Positions 36,761-46,409 of a stretch of 64,000 bases of DNA are shown here, one piece after another. A program made the translations under genes and the position numbers. Position 1 is the first letter of the stretch; each line of letters starts with the position of its first letter. Where the stretch lies: the NCBI RefSeq assembly GCF_000379185.1, contig NZ_KB900737.1, positions 1-64,000 of the forward strand, in the 5' to 3' direction. The notes below the pieces were generated by a model. The model was given only the letters and a program-made list of their open reading frames with translations, had not been told where the DNA came from and made no database searches. This stretch comes from Capnocytophaga cynodegmi DSM 19736 (GTDB lineage: Bacteria > Bacteroidota > Bacteroidia > Flavobacteriales > Flavobacteriaceae).

Positions 36761-39523
36761 TTATTTCACCACTTCTCTCAAGTATTGAGCTGTGTAGCTC
36801 TGTTTGTTTCGGATAATTTCTTCGGGAGTGCCTTGTGCGATGATGGTTCCGCCTTTGTCGCCTCCGTCCAATCCTAAGTCAATTACGTAATCGGCTGATT
36901 TTATCATCTCCAAGTTATGCTCAATCACGATAATGGAATGCCCCTTTTCTATAAGTGCCTGAAAGGAAGCCAATAACTTGCGAATATCGTGAAAATGCAA
37001 TCCTGTGGTAGGCTCGTCAAAGATGAATAGTACCTTCTCTTTACTTTCGGACTTCGCCAAGAAAGAAGCCAACTTAATGCGTTGTGCCTCTCCACCTGAC
37101 AACGTGGAAGATGACTGCCCAAGTGTAACATAACCCAGCCCAACATCTTGAAGCGGTTTTAGTTTCGAGCTGATTTTTGATTGCTTATGTTGTTCAAAAA
37201 AAGCAACGGCATCATCAATAGTGGTGTTTAGTAAATCGTTGATGGACTTACCTTCAAAAGTTACTTCCAGCACTTCCTTTTTGAAGCGTTTTCCGCCACA
37301 AGCCTCGCAAGGAAGATGTACATCGGCCATAAATTGCATCTCGATGGTAACTTCGCCTTCGCCTTTACAAACCTCGCAACGCCCACCATCTACATTGAAT
37401 GAAAAGTGTTTTGGCTGAAAGTTACGCAACTTTGAAAGTTTTTGTGAGGCATACAAATTCCGAATATCGTCATAGGCTTTTATATAAGTTATTGGGTTTG
37501 AGCGTGAGGACTTGCCTATCGGGTTTTGATCAACGAACTCCACAGACTGAATGTGCTTGTACTTTCCGTCAAGTTTTGAGAACTGCCCTGCTTTGTCGCT
37601 ATTGATGTCCAACTCTTTAAGCATCGCAGGATATAAAATTCGCTTGATAAGTGTCGATTTTCCGCTTCCAGAAACGCCCGTAACTACCGTAAGCATATCC
37701 AACGGAAGTGTAACATCTATGTTTTTTAAGTTGTTTTCACGACAACCTATAAGCGTGATGTAATGCGGAGAGGTACGTCTTTCTTTCGGAAGTTCGATTT
37801 GCATTCGTTTGCTGAGGTACTTACCCGTTAGCGAATCTGCCGTAAGAATTTCGTCATAAGTGCCTTGTGCAACTACCTCACCACCGTGCGTTCCAGCTTC
37901 AGGACCAATATCAATGATGTAATCGGCTGCCTTCATAATGTCTTCATCGTGCTCAACTACAATCACCGTATTGCCCAAATCACGTAACGATTTGAGTACT
38001 CCGATGAGTTTTTCGGTGTCTTTCGGGTGCAAACCGATACTGGGTTCGTCCAAAATATACATTGAGCCTACCAAACTGCTTCCTAATGAAGTTGCTAAAT
38101 TAATACGTTGGCTTTCTCCGCCCGATAGTGTGTTTGACTTACGATTGAGGGTCAGATAGTTTAATCCTACGTCCGAAAGGAATTGCAATCGATTTTCAAT
38201 CTCCACAAGTAAGCGTTTGGCTATACTTCTTTCGTAGTCAGAAAGTTTCAACTCCTTAAAGAAAGTTTGTAATTCTTCTATGGAAATATCAACTAAATCT
38301 GAAATACTTTTTCCGTTAATCTTTACATAATCGGCTTCTTTGCGTAGGCGTTTCCCGTCACATTCGTTACATTTGGTTTTTCCGCGATAACGTGCAAGTA
38401 GTACTCGATTTTGTATTTTATAACTTTTTTCTTCAAGTTCTTTGAAAAAATCTGTCAGTCCGGTAAAAAATTTATTGCCTTTCCAAACCAATTGTTTTTG
38501 CTCTTTGGTGAGTTCAAACCACGGCTTGTGAATGGGAAAATCGAACTTGTAAGCATTCAAAACCAACTGGTCGCGATACCAACTCATCGTTTCGCCTCGC
38601 CACGGAAAGATGCAATTATCGTACACGGAAAGAGCTGTGTTCGGAATGATTAACTCTTCATCAAGCCCAATGGTATCGCCATATCCGTCACACTTCGGAC
38701 AAGCTCCGTACGGATTGTTGAAGCTAAACAGATGAACATTGGGTTCAAAAAACTCAATGCCGTCCAATTCAAATCGGTTGCTGAACGTTTGTTTGTTCTG
38801 ACTTTCAATCTCTTCGATGATGCATTCGCCTTTTCCTTCAAAGAAAGCAGTATCAACGGCATCTGCTAATCGATGTTTAAAATCTTCGTCGTGTTGTACA
38901 ATAATTCTGTCAATAACAAGCAGAAAATCAGAGCTTATGCTGTTCAGGTCGGCTTCGTCAATGCGAATAATTTCGCCTTTATGCTGAATACGTGCATAAC
39001 CCTGCTGTAATAAAATTTGAAGCACTTGGGGTGTTTTCCTACCTTCGGCAATATGTACGGGAGCTAAAAGCAGTAATTTTGTTCGTTCAGGATAGCTCAA
39101 AACGGCATCAACTACATCAGTAACAGAATGTTTTTTCACTTCTTTGCCAGAAATGGGCGAGTACGTTTTTCCGATACGAGCGAAGAGTAATTTCAAATAG
39201 TCATAGATTTCTGTGGACGTTCCTACGGTAGAACGCGGATTAGAAGTATTGACTTTCTGTTCAATAGCTATAGCGGGAGCAATTCCCACGATGTTATCCA
39301 CTTTGGGTTTGTCGAGTCTCCCTAAAAACTGACGTGCGTAAGACGAAAGGCTTTCCACGTAACGGCGTTGCCCCTCGGCATAAAGTGTGTCGAACGCCAA
39401 GCTGGACTTTCCCGAACCCGATAAGCCCGTAATCACTACCAATTGATTACGCGGAATGCCAACCGTAATGTCTTTTAAATTATGAAGCTTAGCTCCTTTT
39501 ATAAGTATTTCTTTGGTTTTCAT
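36761..39523 (-). CDS. uvrA: excinuclease ABC subunit A
   Basis: The 920 residues match UvrA. The first ABC half has Walker A GLSGSGKSSLAF (about 33) with zinc-finger pairs CPKCDGYG and CNECDGKR; the second half has Walker A GVSGSGKSTLIK (about 620) and the zinc finger CEVCKGEG / CEACGGKR. Both ABC signatures LSGGESQRINLA and LSGGEAQRIKLA are present. UvrA dimers scan DNA for bulky damage and load UvrB. The gene stands alone; a -7 box lies at 39678-39685, and two striking palindromes lie about 300 bp upstream. Confidence 0.97.
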   Translation of the reverse strand: MKTKEILIKGAKLHNLKDITVGIPRNQLVVITGLSGSGKSSLAFDTLYAEGQRRYVESLSSYARQFLGRLDKPKVDNIVGIAPAIAIEQKVNTSNPRSTVGTSTEIYDYLKLLFARIGKTYSPISGKEVKKHSVTDVVDAVLSYPERTKLLLLAPVHIAEGRKTPQVLQILLQQGYARIQHKGEIIRIDEADLNSISSDFLLVIDRIIVQHDEDFKHRLADAVDTAFFEGKGECIIEEIESQNKQTFSNRFELDGIEFFEPNVHLFSFNNPYGACPKCDGYGDTIGLDEELIIPNTALSVYDNCIFPWRGETMSWYRDQLVLNAYKFDFPIHKPWFELTKEQKQLVWKGNKFFTGLTDFFKELEEKSYKIQNRVLLARYRGKTKCNECDGKRLRKEADYVKINGKSISDLVDISIEELQTFFKELKLSDYERSIAKRLLVEIENRLQFLSDVGLNYLTLNRKSNTLSGGESQRINLATSLGSSLVGSMYILDEPSIGLHPKDTEKLIGVLKSLRDLGNTVIVVEHDEDIMKAADYIIDIGPEAGTHGGEVVAQGTYDEILTADSLTGKYLSKRMQIELPKERRTSPHYITLIGCRENNLKNIDVTLPLDMLTVVTGVSGSGKSTLIKRILYPAMLKELDINSDKAGQFSKLDGKYKHIQSVEFVDQNPIGKSSRSNPITYIKAYDDIRNLYASQKLSKLRNFQPKHFSFNVDGGRCEVCKGEGEVTIEMQFMADVHLPCEACGGKRFKKEVLEVTFEGKSINDLLNTTIDDAVAFFEQHKQSKISSKLKPLQDVGLGYVTLGQSSSTLSGGEAQRIKLASFLAKSESKEKVLFIFDEPTTGLHFHDIRKLLASFQALIEKGHSIIVIEHNLEMIKSADYVIDLGLDGGDKGGTIIAQGTPEEIIRNKQSYTAQYLREVVK

Positions 39524-39677
39524 TTCTTAATGTAGAGAGTTCTAAAATTAACTACGAGTTATCGTTAGGCTAAACGAAGTCGAAGTTTTTATAACTTACA
39601 TAGGTAATCTTTTTCTTTGTTTATGTAAGTGGAAATAAATTAGAATACAGCCAGTAACGCCATAAACTATGCGTTTG

Positions 39678-39685
39678 CAAAGATA
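39678..39685 (-). promoter_or_regulatory. putative -7 promoter box for uvrA
   Basis: On the minus strand this reads TATCTTTG, an exact TAnnTTTG match 155 bp upstream of the uvrA start. A further imperfect dyad, ACTTACAT (39594-39601) / ATGTAAGT (39623-39630), lies in the presumed leader. Confidence 0.45.
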
Positions 39686-39812
39686 ACAAAAAGCAAATTA
39701 AAAAAGTGACCTTTGCGTTTATTTCGGGGATTGGCAATATTTTTTCAGATAGAAAGTATTTCTGTTTTTGGGTAGCTATTTAGATAAAAAAACTACACTG
39801 TTTGCTGAAAAT

Positions 39813-39828
39813 ACTTTGACGTCAAAGT
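39813..39828. promoter_or_regulatory. perfect 16-bp palindrome, operator-like copy 1
   Basis: ACTTTGACGTCAAAGT reads the same on both strands. The 12-bp core TTTGACGTCAAA recurs 44 bp downstream. Such symmetry suits a dimeric DNA-binding protein. Confidence 0.55.
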
Positions 39829-39857
39829 GTTTTAAGTTTACAGGCAAACTTATTTTA

Positions 39858-39871
39858 GTTTGACGTCAAAC
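39858..39871. promoter_or_regulatory. perfect 14-bp palindrome, operator-like copy 2
   Basis: GTTTGACGTCAAAC shares the core TTTGACGTCAAA with copy 1. The centres (39820.5 and 39864.5) are 44 bp apart, about four helical turns, so both would face the same side of the DNA. Confidence 0.55.
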
Positions 39872-40018
39872 CTTTCTTAGTTATCAGTATGTCTGTTTTA
39901 ATTTATTACGTCAGAAAAATTTTCGGTAGCCTAAAGAAATAAAAACCACACGCTACGTCTGTCCGCAAAGTGTGGGTTCGTTGTATCTGAAGTTGCCTTT
40001 TTCTGTAAAGAAAATTCG

Positions 40019-42136
40019 TTATAAAAATTGATACGCTAACATAGCACTCAGGTAGGCGACCCCCGTCATAAAGCACCATTGTAGGGCAGTCCATTTCCAG
40101 CTGTTGGTTTCACGACGTACCACCGCCATAGTGCTGAGGCATTGCATAGCAAAGGCGTAGAACAAAAGTAGCGAGATGCCAGTAGCAAAGGTATATACGG
40201 GCGTTCCGTCCGTGCGGGTTTCGCTTCGTAATTTTTCTAAAATAGTGCGTTCGCCCTCCTCTTCTTCTGTATCCAAATCACCGCCCAAACTATAAATAGA
40301 AGCCAGTGTACTGATGAAAACCTCACGTGCCGCAAAGGATGAAAGGACGCCAATACTTATCTTCCAATCGTAGCCCAATGGCTTGAAAATAGGTTCAATT
40401 GCTTTCCCGATGTAGCCTAAGTAGGAATATTCCAGCTGTGAGGACTCAATAAAATGAGCTGTTTGGGTTTCGTCCCATTGCTGTTGTTGAGCTAAAGTTG
40501 TTGCTTCGTTTTCGATATTGTTGTATTTCTCTCCCATTCCGTGTGAAGCTAAAAACCACAGAATTATAGAGATAGCCAAGATGATTTTCCCTGCACCCAG
40601 CACGAAGCTCTTTGTTTTGTCATACACAGTGATAGCTACGTTTCGCCACAGCGGAAGTTTATAATTGGGCATCTCGGCAATGAAAAAACTTTTTCCTTTC
40701 TTTATTTTCAGAAGTTTGTCAAGCACAAAGGCGGAAAGCAATGCTGCAACAAATCCCAAAACGTACAATGCAAATAATGTAAGAGCCTTGTAACTTATGA
40801 ACAGAAACTCGCCATCAGGAATTACCAAAGCAATGATAATCAGATAAACGGGCAGTCGGGCAGAACACGTCATAAACGGAGTTACTAAAATTGTGATGAG
40901 GCGTTCTTTCCAACTTTCGATGTTTCGTGCAATCATCACGGCAGGAATTGCACACGCTGCACCTGATATCAGAGGAACAACACTCTTACCATTAAGCCCG
41001 AAACGCTTCATAATGTTGTCCATCAAAAACACAACCCGACTCATATATCCACTTTCTTCAAGCAGAGAGATGAAGAAGAAAAGAATAGCGATTTGGGGAA
41101 TAAAAATCAAAATTCCCGTTATTCCTGGTAGAATTCCTTCGGTTAATAATTCCGTTAATGCTCCCTCAGGAAGTTTTTTGGACGTCCATTTTGTAAATTT
41201 CTCCAAGTTCTCTTCTATCCAATCCATTGGATAACTGCTCCAGTCGTACACAGCCTGAAACACGAGCAAAAGCACCAACGCAAAAATAATGTAGCCAAAA
41301 ACTTTGTGAATAAGCACTTTGTCTAACTTTGCTCGTAGTGTTTTCGCTTGAGAAAGGTCTATCGAATATGTTTTTTTTAGTATTTCGTTTATTTGCTGAT
41401 ACCTCAAGATGGTTTCTCGCTGCTTCATCTGCTTGATTTGGCTTTCGCTTTTGGTGTTTCTTAAACCAGCGAGGTCAATTTCTTTATGGCTCTCAATGAA
41501 ATCCGTATTGTGTGATATTATTAGCCAGAGTTTGTATGCGTTTTCTTTAGGAAACAGCGTGGTTAAATTATGGAAATATGGAGCATCTAATCGGTTGATG
41601 TCCAAAAAAGAATATGTGGGTAGGTCAGCACAGTTGGCAAGAACGCTTTTGAGTTCGTCCAAGCCGTTTCGTGTGCGTGTACTGGTAAGTATTACTTTGG
41701 TTTTGAGTTCCCTTTCCAGAGCAGGAACATCAATGCTGATGCCTTTTCGCTTCATTTGGTCTGCCATATTTACAACCAGAATAGTGGGTATGTTAAGGTC
41801 TTTTATCTGTGTAAATATCAGCAAGTTTTGCTTTAGGTTTTCAATATCAGCGATAACGGCAACTACATCAGGGTGAAGTGTTTCGTTCTTATTTAGAAGG
41901 ATATCTACCGCTACGCGTTCGTCCATTGAATTGGCATTAAGGCTGTAAGTACCTGGCAAATCAATAACTTCAGCTTTAATATCGTCAGTGAGTTTGCAAT
42001 GTCCGATTTTTTTTTCGACTGTAATTCCTGGGTAGTTTCCTACTTTTTGGTTTAATCCCGTAAGTGCATTAAAAATAGAAGTCTTTCCTGTATTTGGGTT
42101 TCCGATAAGTGCTACTTTTATTTCTCTTTTGGTCAT
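40019..42136 (-). CDS. feoB: ferrous iron transporter B
   Basis: The 705 residues have an N-terminal G domain with G1 GNPNTGKTS (about 11), G3 DLPGTYS (about 58) and G4 VVNMADQ (about 124), followed by a helical regulatory domain and Gate-type membrane segments (about 280-700; GLNGKSVVPLISGAACAIPA is a conserved pore motif). It moves Fe(II) into the cytoplasm. It overlaps feoA by 4 bp. Its length is typical of Bacteroidota FeoB when feoA is separate. Confidence 0.96.
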   Translation of the reverse strand: MTKREIKVALIGNPNTGKTSIFNALTGLNQKVGNYPGITVEKKIGHCKLTDDIKAEVIDLPGTYSLNANSMDERVAVDILLNKNETLHPDVVAVIADIENLKQNLLIFTQIKDLNIPTILVVNMADQMKRKGISIDVPALERELKTKVILTSTRTRNGLDELKSVLANCADLPTYSFLDINRLDAPYFHNLTTLFPKENAYKLWLIISHNTDFIESHKEIDLAGLRNTKSESQIKQMKQRETILRYQQINEILKKTYSIDLSQAKTLRAKLDKVLIHKVFGYIIFALVLLLVFQAVYDWSSYPMDWIEENLEKFTKWTSKKLPEGALTELLTEGILPGITGILIFIPQIAILFFFISLLEESGYMSRVVFLMDNIMKRFGLNGKSVVPLISGAACAIPAVMIARNIESWKERLITILVTPFMTCSARLPVYLIIIALVIPDGEFLFISYKALTLFALYVLGFVAALLSAFVLDKLLKIKKGKSFFIAEMPNYKLPLWRNVAITVYDKTKSFVLGAGKIILAISIILWFLASHGMGEKYNNIENEATTLAQQQQWDETQTAHFIESSQLEYSYLGYIGKAIEPIFKPLGYDWKISIGVLSSFAAREVFISTLASIYSLGGDLDTEEEEGERTILEKLRSETRTDGTPVYTFATGISLLLFYAFAMQCLSTMAVVRRETNSWKWTALQWCFMTGVAYLSAMLAYQFL

Positions 42137-42381
42137 ATTTTGTTGATTTCAATTAATGAAGCCATTTCTTTGCGGATAGAAAGGTAGGAATTGTTCATAT
42201 TAACGTAGATTGGATTGCCAAAAGGAGCTTTTTCGATAACTTCAACCTCGCTACCAACAAAGCACCCTAATTCAATTAGTTTTAACGGAATATTCTCAAT
42301 GTCAATATGTTTTATGATTCCTTTTTCTCCTTTTTTAAGATGAGAAATGGTAAGTTTGTCTTTAACAGAAGCCTTGTTCAT
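42133..42381 (-). CDS. feoA: ferrous iron transport protein A
   Basis: The 82-residue SH3-like FeoA carries LTISHLKKGEKGIIKHI and LIELGCFVGSEVEVIEKAPFG, the family signature. It assists FeoB, which follows with a 4-bp overlap (ATGA). A -7 box on the same strand sits 31 bp upstream, so feoAB form a two-gene operon. Confidence 0.93.
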   Translation of the reverse strand: MNKASVKDKLTISHLKKGEKGIIKHIDIENIPLKLIELGCFVGSEVEVIEKAPFGNPIYVNMNNSYLSIRKEMASLIEINKI

Positions 42382-42411
42382 AAGGATTTTAATTTAGACT
42401 TAATTTAAGGG

Positions 42412-42419
42412 CAAATATA
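42412..42419 (-). promoter_or_regulatory. putative -7 promoter box for feoAB
   Basis: Reads TATATTTG on the minus strand, an exact TAnnTTTG match. A Fur-type site cannot be assigned by eye. Confidence 0.5.
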
Positions 42420-42665
42420 CTTTTTTTTAGGTAAAATTGAAATTAGCAGTAAGAAAAAGTTTTGTTTTAAACAATGTGAAGTTATGAAAAGAGAAAACAT
42501 AGGTAAATAAGTAATATCAATGAAATACAATAGTAATTGAATTTGGGCTTGTAATGATTTGTTAATTAATGATTTGTTGCTTCTTGTTGATGTGAGATTT
42601 TTATTATTGATGCCAAGATAATACAAAATATTTGGGGTAAAGATATTTTCAATTGTAAAATTTCG

Positions 42666-42673
42666 TACTTTTG
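42666..42673 (+). promoter_or_regulatory. putative -7 promoter box (TACTTTTG) for accA
   Basis: Exact TAnnTTTG match 30 bp upstream of the accA ATG. Confidence 0.5.
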
Positions 42674-42702
42674 CTCAAATATAAGTCAAAATAAACGACC
42701 TT

Positions 42703-43656
42703 ATGGAATATTTAGATTTTGAATTACCAATCAAAGAATTGGAGGAACAAATGCAGAAGTGTGCTCTTATTGGTGATGAGAGCGATGTGGATATGACCGA
42801 TGCTTGTAAAAAGATTGAAAAAAAACTTAACCAAACTAAGAAAGAAATCTACAGTAATTTAACAGCTTGGCAACGTGTTCAAATCTCACGTCACTTGGAC
42901 AGACCTTACACACTTGACTATATTAGAGCTCTTTGTGGAGATACATTTTTAGAATTACACGGCGACAGAACTGTAAAAGACGATAAAGCAATGATAGGAG
43001 GCTTCGGCAAGATTGAAGACCAAAGTTTCCTTTTTATTGGACAACAAAAAGGAGTAAATACAAAAATGCGACAATATCGTAATTTTGGTATGGCAAATCC
43101 TGAAGGTTACCGCAAGGCTTTACGTTTGATGAAATCCGCAGAGAAGTTCGGAATTCCTATCGTTTGTTTCGTGGACACACCAGGAGCTTTTCCAGGAATT
43201 GAAGCTGAAGAACGCGGTCAGGGAGAAGCTATTGCTCGTAACATATTGGAAATGTCTCGTTTGAAAGTTCCAGTTATTGTATTTATCATCGGGGAAGGAG
43301 CTTCGGGAGGAGCTTTGGGAATAGGTATTGGCGATCGCGTGTATATGCTTGAAAATACTTGGTACTCAGTTATTTCTCCAGAATCGTGTTCATCTATCCT
43401 TTGGAGAAGTTGGGAATATAAAAAAGAAGCAGCTGAAGCTCTGAAACTTACAGCTCCTGATATGAAGAAGTTAAAACTAATTGATGAGATTATCAAAGAA
43501 CCACTTGGTGGAGCTCATCGTGATAGAGAAACTACTTTCCTAACTGTCAGAAAAGTGATTTTGGAAACATACGAAGAGTTGAAAAAACTTCCGTCAGAAA
43601 AACTTGTTGAAAAACGAATGGACAAATATCTGAATATGGGAGTGTATAAACAATAG
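42703..43656 (+). CDS. accA: acetyl-CoA carboxylase carboxyltransferase subunit alpha
   Basis: The 317 residues match AccA: an N-terminal helical region ([10 protein letters not shown]), the carboxyltransferase core with [39 protein letters not shown] and [15 protein letters not shown], and [11 protein letters not shown]. With AccD it transfers CO2 from carboxybiotin to acetyl-CoA to make malonyl-CoA for fatty acid synthesis. Usual length; a monocistronic unit with its own promoter and terminator. Confidence 0.97.
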   Translation: MEYLDFELPIKELEEQMQKCALIGDESDVDMTDACKKIEKKLNQTKKEIYSNLTAWQRVQISRHLDRPYTLDYIRALCGDTFLELHGDRTVKDDKAMIGGFGKIEDQSFLFIGQQKGVNTKMRQYRNFGMANPEGYRKALRLMKSAEKFGIPIVCFVDTPGAFPGIEAEERGQGEAIARNILEMSRLKVPVIVFIIGEGASGGALGIGIGDRVYMLENTWYSVISPESCSSILWRSWEYKKEAAEALKLTAPDMKKLKLIDEIIKEPLGGAHRDRETTFLTVRKVILETYEELKKLPSEKLVEKRMDKYLNMGVYKQ

Positions 43657-43667
43657 AAATAAAAAAA

Positions 43668-43696
43668 GGCTATCTAAATAAGGTAGCCATTTTTTT
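43668..43696 (+). terminator. rho-independent terminator of accA
   Basis: Stem GGCTATCT (43668-43675) / AGGTAGCC (43681-43688) with one G-U pair, followed by seven T residues. Confidence 0.85.
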
Positions 43697-43741
43697 GAAA
43701 TAAAGTTTTGTGACAATAAATTTAGAAAATAAGAAAACAAA

Positions 43742-44566
43742 ATGAACATAAACCCTGAGATTTTACATAGAAAAGGAGCAATTAAAATTGAAAATATTCC
43801 TACAGAAGTTTTAAAATTACTGAATTTAGGATATATCGAAACGGTAAATCTAACGGAGTGGTTGGCAATTGACCATAGTGTTTTGGTTGGTTCTGTATTT
43901 CCTGAAATGGGCGTTTCGGAAGAAATTATACTTCAAATTACTTCATTGTTGAAACAGCAGAAGAAAGCTTCAGCGATGAATAGCATAAGAGTCGTTAGTT
44001 CAGTGCTTTATAAAGAATATATGAGTTCAAGCGATTATGAGATATTATTTCAAAAACTCAAGTCGCATATTTCAGATTCTGTACGCTGTTATGCAACCTA
44101 TTTTTTAGAACTAAATGAAAATATTTCTCTGAAAGATAAATTTATACAATTAAAACCTTTGATTGCCGACACGCATTTTGGTGTTCGAGAAGTTGCGTGG
44201 ATGGCACTTCGTAAAGATATTAATGACAATCTTGATTTTTCGATAAAGTTTTTGACGGATTGGACTAAAAGTGAAAATGAGAATATCCGCCGTTTTTGTA
44301 CAGAATCCACTCGTCCGAGGGGAGTTTGGTGTCCGCATATTGATGAATTGAAAGAAAAACCTGAATTGGCTTTGTCCATCTTGGAAAAACTAAAGTCCGA
44401 TTCTTCAAAATATGTGCAGGATAGTGTAGGTAATTGGCTCAATGATGCTTCCAAAACCCGTCCTGATTTTGTGACACAACTTTGCGAACGTTGGGAAAAA
44501 GAAAACCCAACAAAAAATACACAATATATTGTACGAAAAGCACTGCGTACAATTTTGAAAGGATAA
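43742..44566 (+). CDS. DNA alkylation repair protein, HEAT-like (AlkC/AlkD superfamily)
   Basis: The 274 residues are built of helical HEAT-like repeats. The segment RRFCTESTRPRGVWCPHIDEL (beginning about residue 182; only its character matters) is typical of the AlkC-like branch, and YVQDSVGNWLNDASKTRP (about 223) is the conserved C-terminal repeat. Relatives remove N3- and N7-alkylpurines from DNA without flipping the base. The pocket Trp/Asp residues cannot be fixed by eye. It is a single gene between accA and dnaB. Confidence 0.85.
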   Translation: MNINPEILHRKGAIKIENIPTEVLKLLNLGYIETVNLTEWLAIDHSVLVGSVFPEMGVSEEIILQITSLLKQQKKASAMNSIRVVSSVLYKEYMSSSDYEILFQKLKSHISDSVRCYATYFLELNENISLKDKFIQLKPLIADTHFGVREVAWMALRKDINDNLDFSIKFLTDWTKSENENIRRFCTESTRPRGVWCPHIDELKEKPELALSILEKLKSDSSKYVQDSVGNWLNDASKTRPDFVTQLCERWEKENPTKNTQYIVRKALRTILKG

Positions 44567-44662
44567 TTTTCTGAACAAAGAAAACATTGTTAAGAGACCT
44601 TATTATTGAAATCACTTTTTTCTGAGTTCTGATAATCAGTGTTTGGATTGTTTTTGTATTAG

Positions 44663-44693
44663 TTATAAACAGGTTATGAACAATTTGTTGACA
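44663..44693 (+). repeat. three 11-bp-period TTATnAACA-type boxes upstream of dnaB
   Basis: TTATAAACA (44663-44671), TTATGAACA (44674-44682) and TTGTTGACA (44685-44693) start exactly 11 bp apart, and an inverted TGTTCACAT follows at about 44699. They resemble degenerate DnaA boxes (consensus TTATCCACA) but match it imperfectly. Confidence 0.5.
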
Positions 44694-44747
44694 ATGGGTG
44701 TTCACATATCTTTTTCAAGAAACCATTTTTTTTCCTAATTTCGCACT

Positions 44748-46313
44748 ATGAAAGAAACTCAAACATATCCATCTTTACAAACTGAAAATGTAATAAGCCC
44801 TACTATGATTAATCTGGAGCGAGGGAAAATTCCTCCTCAAGATATTAATATAGAGCAAGTTGTGCTTGGTGCAATGATGATTGATAAAAAAGGAGTTGAT
44901 GATGTTATTGACGTTCTCAGCCCCGAAGTTTTTTATCGCAAACAACATCAACTTATTTATCAGGCCATCTTTGAACTTTTTCAACAATCACAACCCATTG
45001 ACTTATTAACAGTTATGGAGCAGCTTCGCAAAAATGGAAATTTGGAAGCTGTTGGGGGTGAATTCTACCTGATTCAACTTACACAACGTGTATCTTCATC
45101 GGCACATATTGAGTTTCACGCACGTATCATTATGCAGAAATTTATTCAACGCCGATTGATTCAAATTTCATCGGAAGTAATTGAAGATGCTTATGATGAA
45201 ACCAAAGATGTTTTTGATTTGTTAGACTCTGCCGAATCAAAACTTTATGAAGTTACACAAGGAAACCTGAAACGTTCGAGTGAATCAGCTGGAGATTTGG
45301 TTATCAAGGCTTTGAATAAAATTCAAGACCTTTCCAATAAAACCGATGGCTTTAGTGGTGTTCCTTCTGGATTTACAAAACTTGACCAACTTACTTCGGG
45401 TTGGCAAGCGAGTGACCTTATCATTATTGCAGCACGTCCTGGTATGGGGAAAACGGCTTTAACGCTTTCTATGGCACGAAATATTGCAGTTGGGCAAGGA
45501 ATTCCAGTTGCTTTTTTCTCTTTGGAAATGTCTTCAGTTCAATTGATTACACGTTTAATTTCTTCCGAAACAGGACTTTCTTCCGAAAAATTACGTACAG
45601 GGAAATTAGAGCCTCACGAATGGCACGTGCTTAGTACCAGAGTTAAAGACCTTGAAAAAGCACCGCTTTATATTGATGACACACCTTCAATTTCGATATT
45701 TGACCTAAGGGCAAAAGCACGACGGCTTTCCTCTCAATATGGTATAAAGTTGATAATCATTGATTATCTTCAACTTATGACAGCTGGAGGAACAAAGGGT
45801 GTAGGAAATCGTGAGCAAGAGATTTCGACTATCTCTCGAAATCTTAAAGCTTTAGCAAAGGAGTTAGATGTTCCTGTTATTGCTCTTTCGCAGTTGTCGC
45901 GTAATGTTGAGTCACGCCCTGGACATAAGCGTCCTCAATTATCAGATTTGCGGGAATCAGGAGCTATTGAGCAAGATGCTGATATTGTGTCGTTTATATA
46001 TCGTCCTGAATATTATAAGATTATGGAATGGGACGATGAGGCTCAGTCTTCAACTGAAAATCAAGGAGAGTTTATTGTTGCTAAACACCGAAATGGTGGA
46101 TTGGATAATATTCGTTTGAAATTCTTGGGTCAGTTTGGTAAATTTGATAATTTAGATGAGTTTGATAATTCTGGATTCCAATCTTTTACGCAAGAAATAG
46201 GCTCGAAAATGAACGATGATTTTGATGTTTCTAAGCTTCCATCAGCACGAGATGCTTTTGGGGACATACCTCCTAATTTTCCAAGTCAAAACATAGATGA
46301 TATCCCTTTTTAG
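44748..46313 (+). CDS. dnaB: replicative DNA helicase
   Basis: The 521 residues match DnaB: an N-terminal helical domain (PPQDINIEQVVLGAMMIDKK, about 30-130), a linker, and the RecA-like motor with Walker A ARPGMGKTALTLSMARN (about 229), FFSLEMSS, Walker B LIIIDYLQLM (about 340), and the C-terminal SDLRESGAIEQDADIV and FIVAKHRNGG motifs. It unwinds DNA at the fork. A -7-like TAATTTCG lies only a few bases before the ATG, suggesting an almost leaderless message. Confidence 0.97.
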   Translation: MKETQTYPSLQTENVISPTMINLERGKIPPQDINIEQVVLGAMMIDKKGVDDVIDVLSPEVFYRKQHQLIYQAIFELFQQSQPIDLLTVMEQLRKNGNLEAVGGEFYLIQLTQRVSSSAHIEFHARIIMQKFIQRRLIQISSEVIEDAYDETKDVFDLLDSAESKLYEVTQGNLKRSSESAGDLVIKALNKIQDLSNKTDGFSGVPSGFTKLDQLTSGWQASDLIIIAARPGMGKTALTLSMARNIAVGQGIPVAFFSLEMSSVQLITRLISSETGLSSEKLRTGKLEPHEWHVLSTRVKDLEKAPLYIDDTPSISIFDLRAKARRLSSQYGIKLIIIDYLQLMTAGGTKGVGNREQEISTISRNLKALAKELDVPVIALSQLSRNVESRPGHKRPQLSDLRESGAIEQDADIVSFIYRPEYYKIMEWDDEAQSSTENQGEFIVAKHRNGGLDNIRLKFLGQFGKFDNLDEFDNSGFQSFTQEIGSKMNDDFDVSKLPSARDAFGDIPPNFPSQNIDDIPF

Positions 46314-46352
46314 GGAAATAAAAAATCATTTCTCTGATAAAATTAAAAATAA

Positions 46353-46389
46353 AAAACATCTGTAAATAGAATTGATTTACAGATGTTTT
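46353..46389. terminator. bidirectional rho-independent terminator
   Basis: Perfect 15-bp stem AAAACATCTGTAAAT (46353-46367) / ATTTACAGATGTTTT (46375-46389) with a 7-base loop between the convergent dnaB and ABC-F genes. Confidence 0.88.
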
Positions 46390-46409
46390 CTTATTTTCAA
46401 ACAATAGTT

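Larger units (their letters stand above)
39524..40018. other. 495-bp intergenic region between uvrA and feoB
   Basis: Both flanking genes read leftward, so this is the upstream region of uvrA and the downstream region of feoB. It holds the uvrA -7 box (39678-39685), a leader dyad (39594-39630) and two perfect palindromes (39813-39828, 39858-39871). Between the palindromes AAGTTT/AAACTT forms another small dyad. I see no convincing gene. Confidence 0.6.
42382..42702. other. 321-bp divergent intergenic region feoA / accA
   Basis: The region is AT-rich and holds the feoAB -7 box (42412-42419, minus) and the accA -7 box (42666-42673, plus). I see nothing else of note between them. Confidence 0.6.

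Noticed and set aside
36761-39523. UvrA paralogue or antibiotic-resistance ABC protein
   Set aside because: Both zinc-finger modules and both ABC signatures of canonical UvrA are complete.
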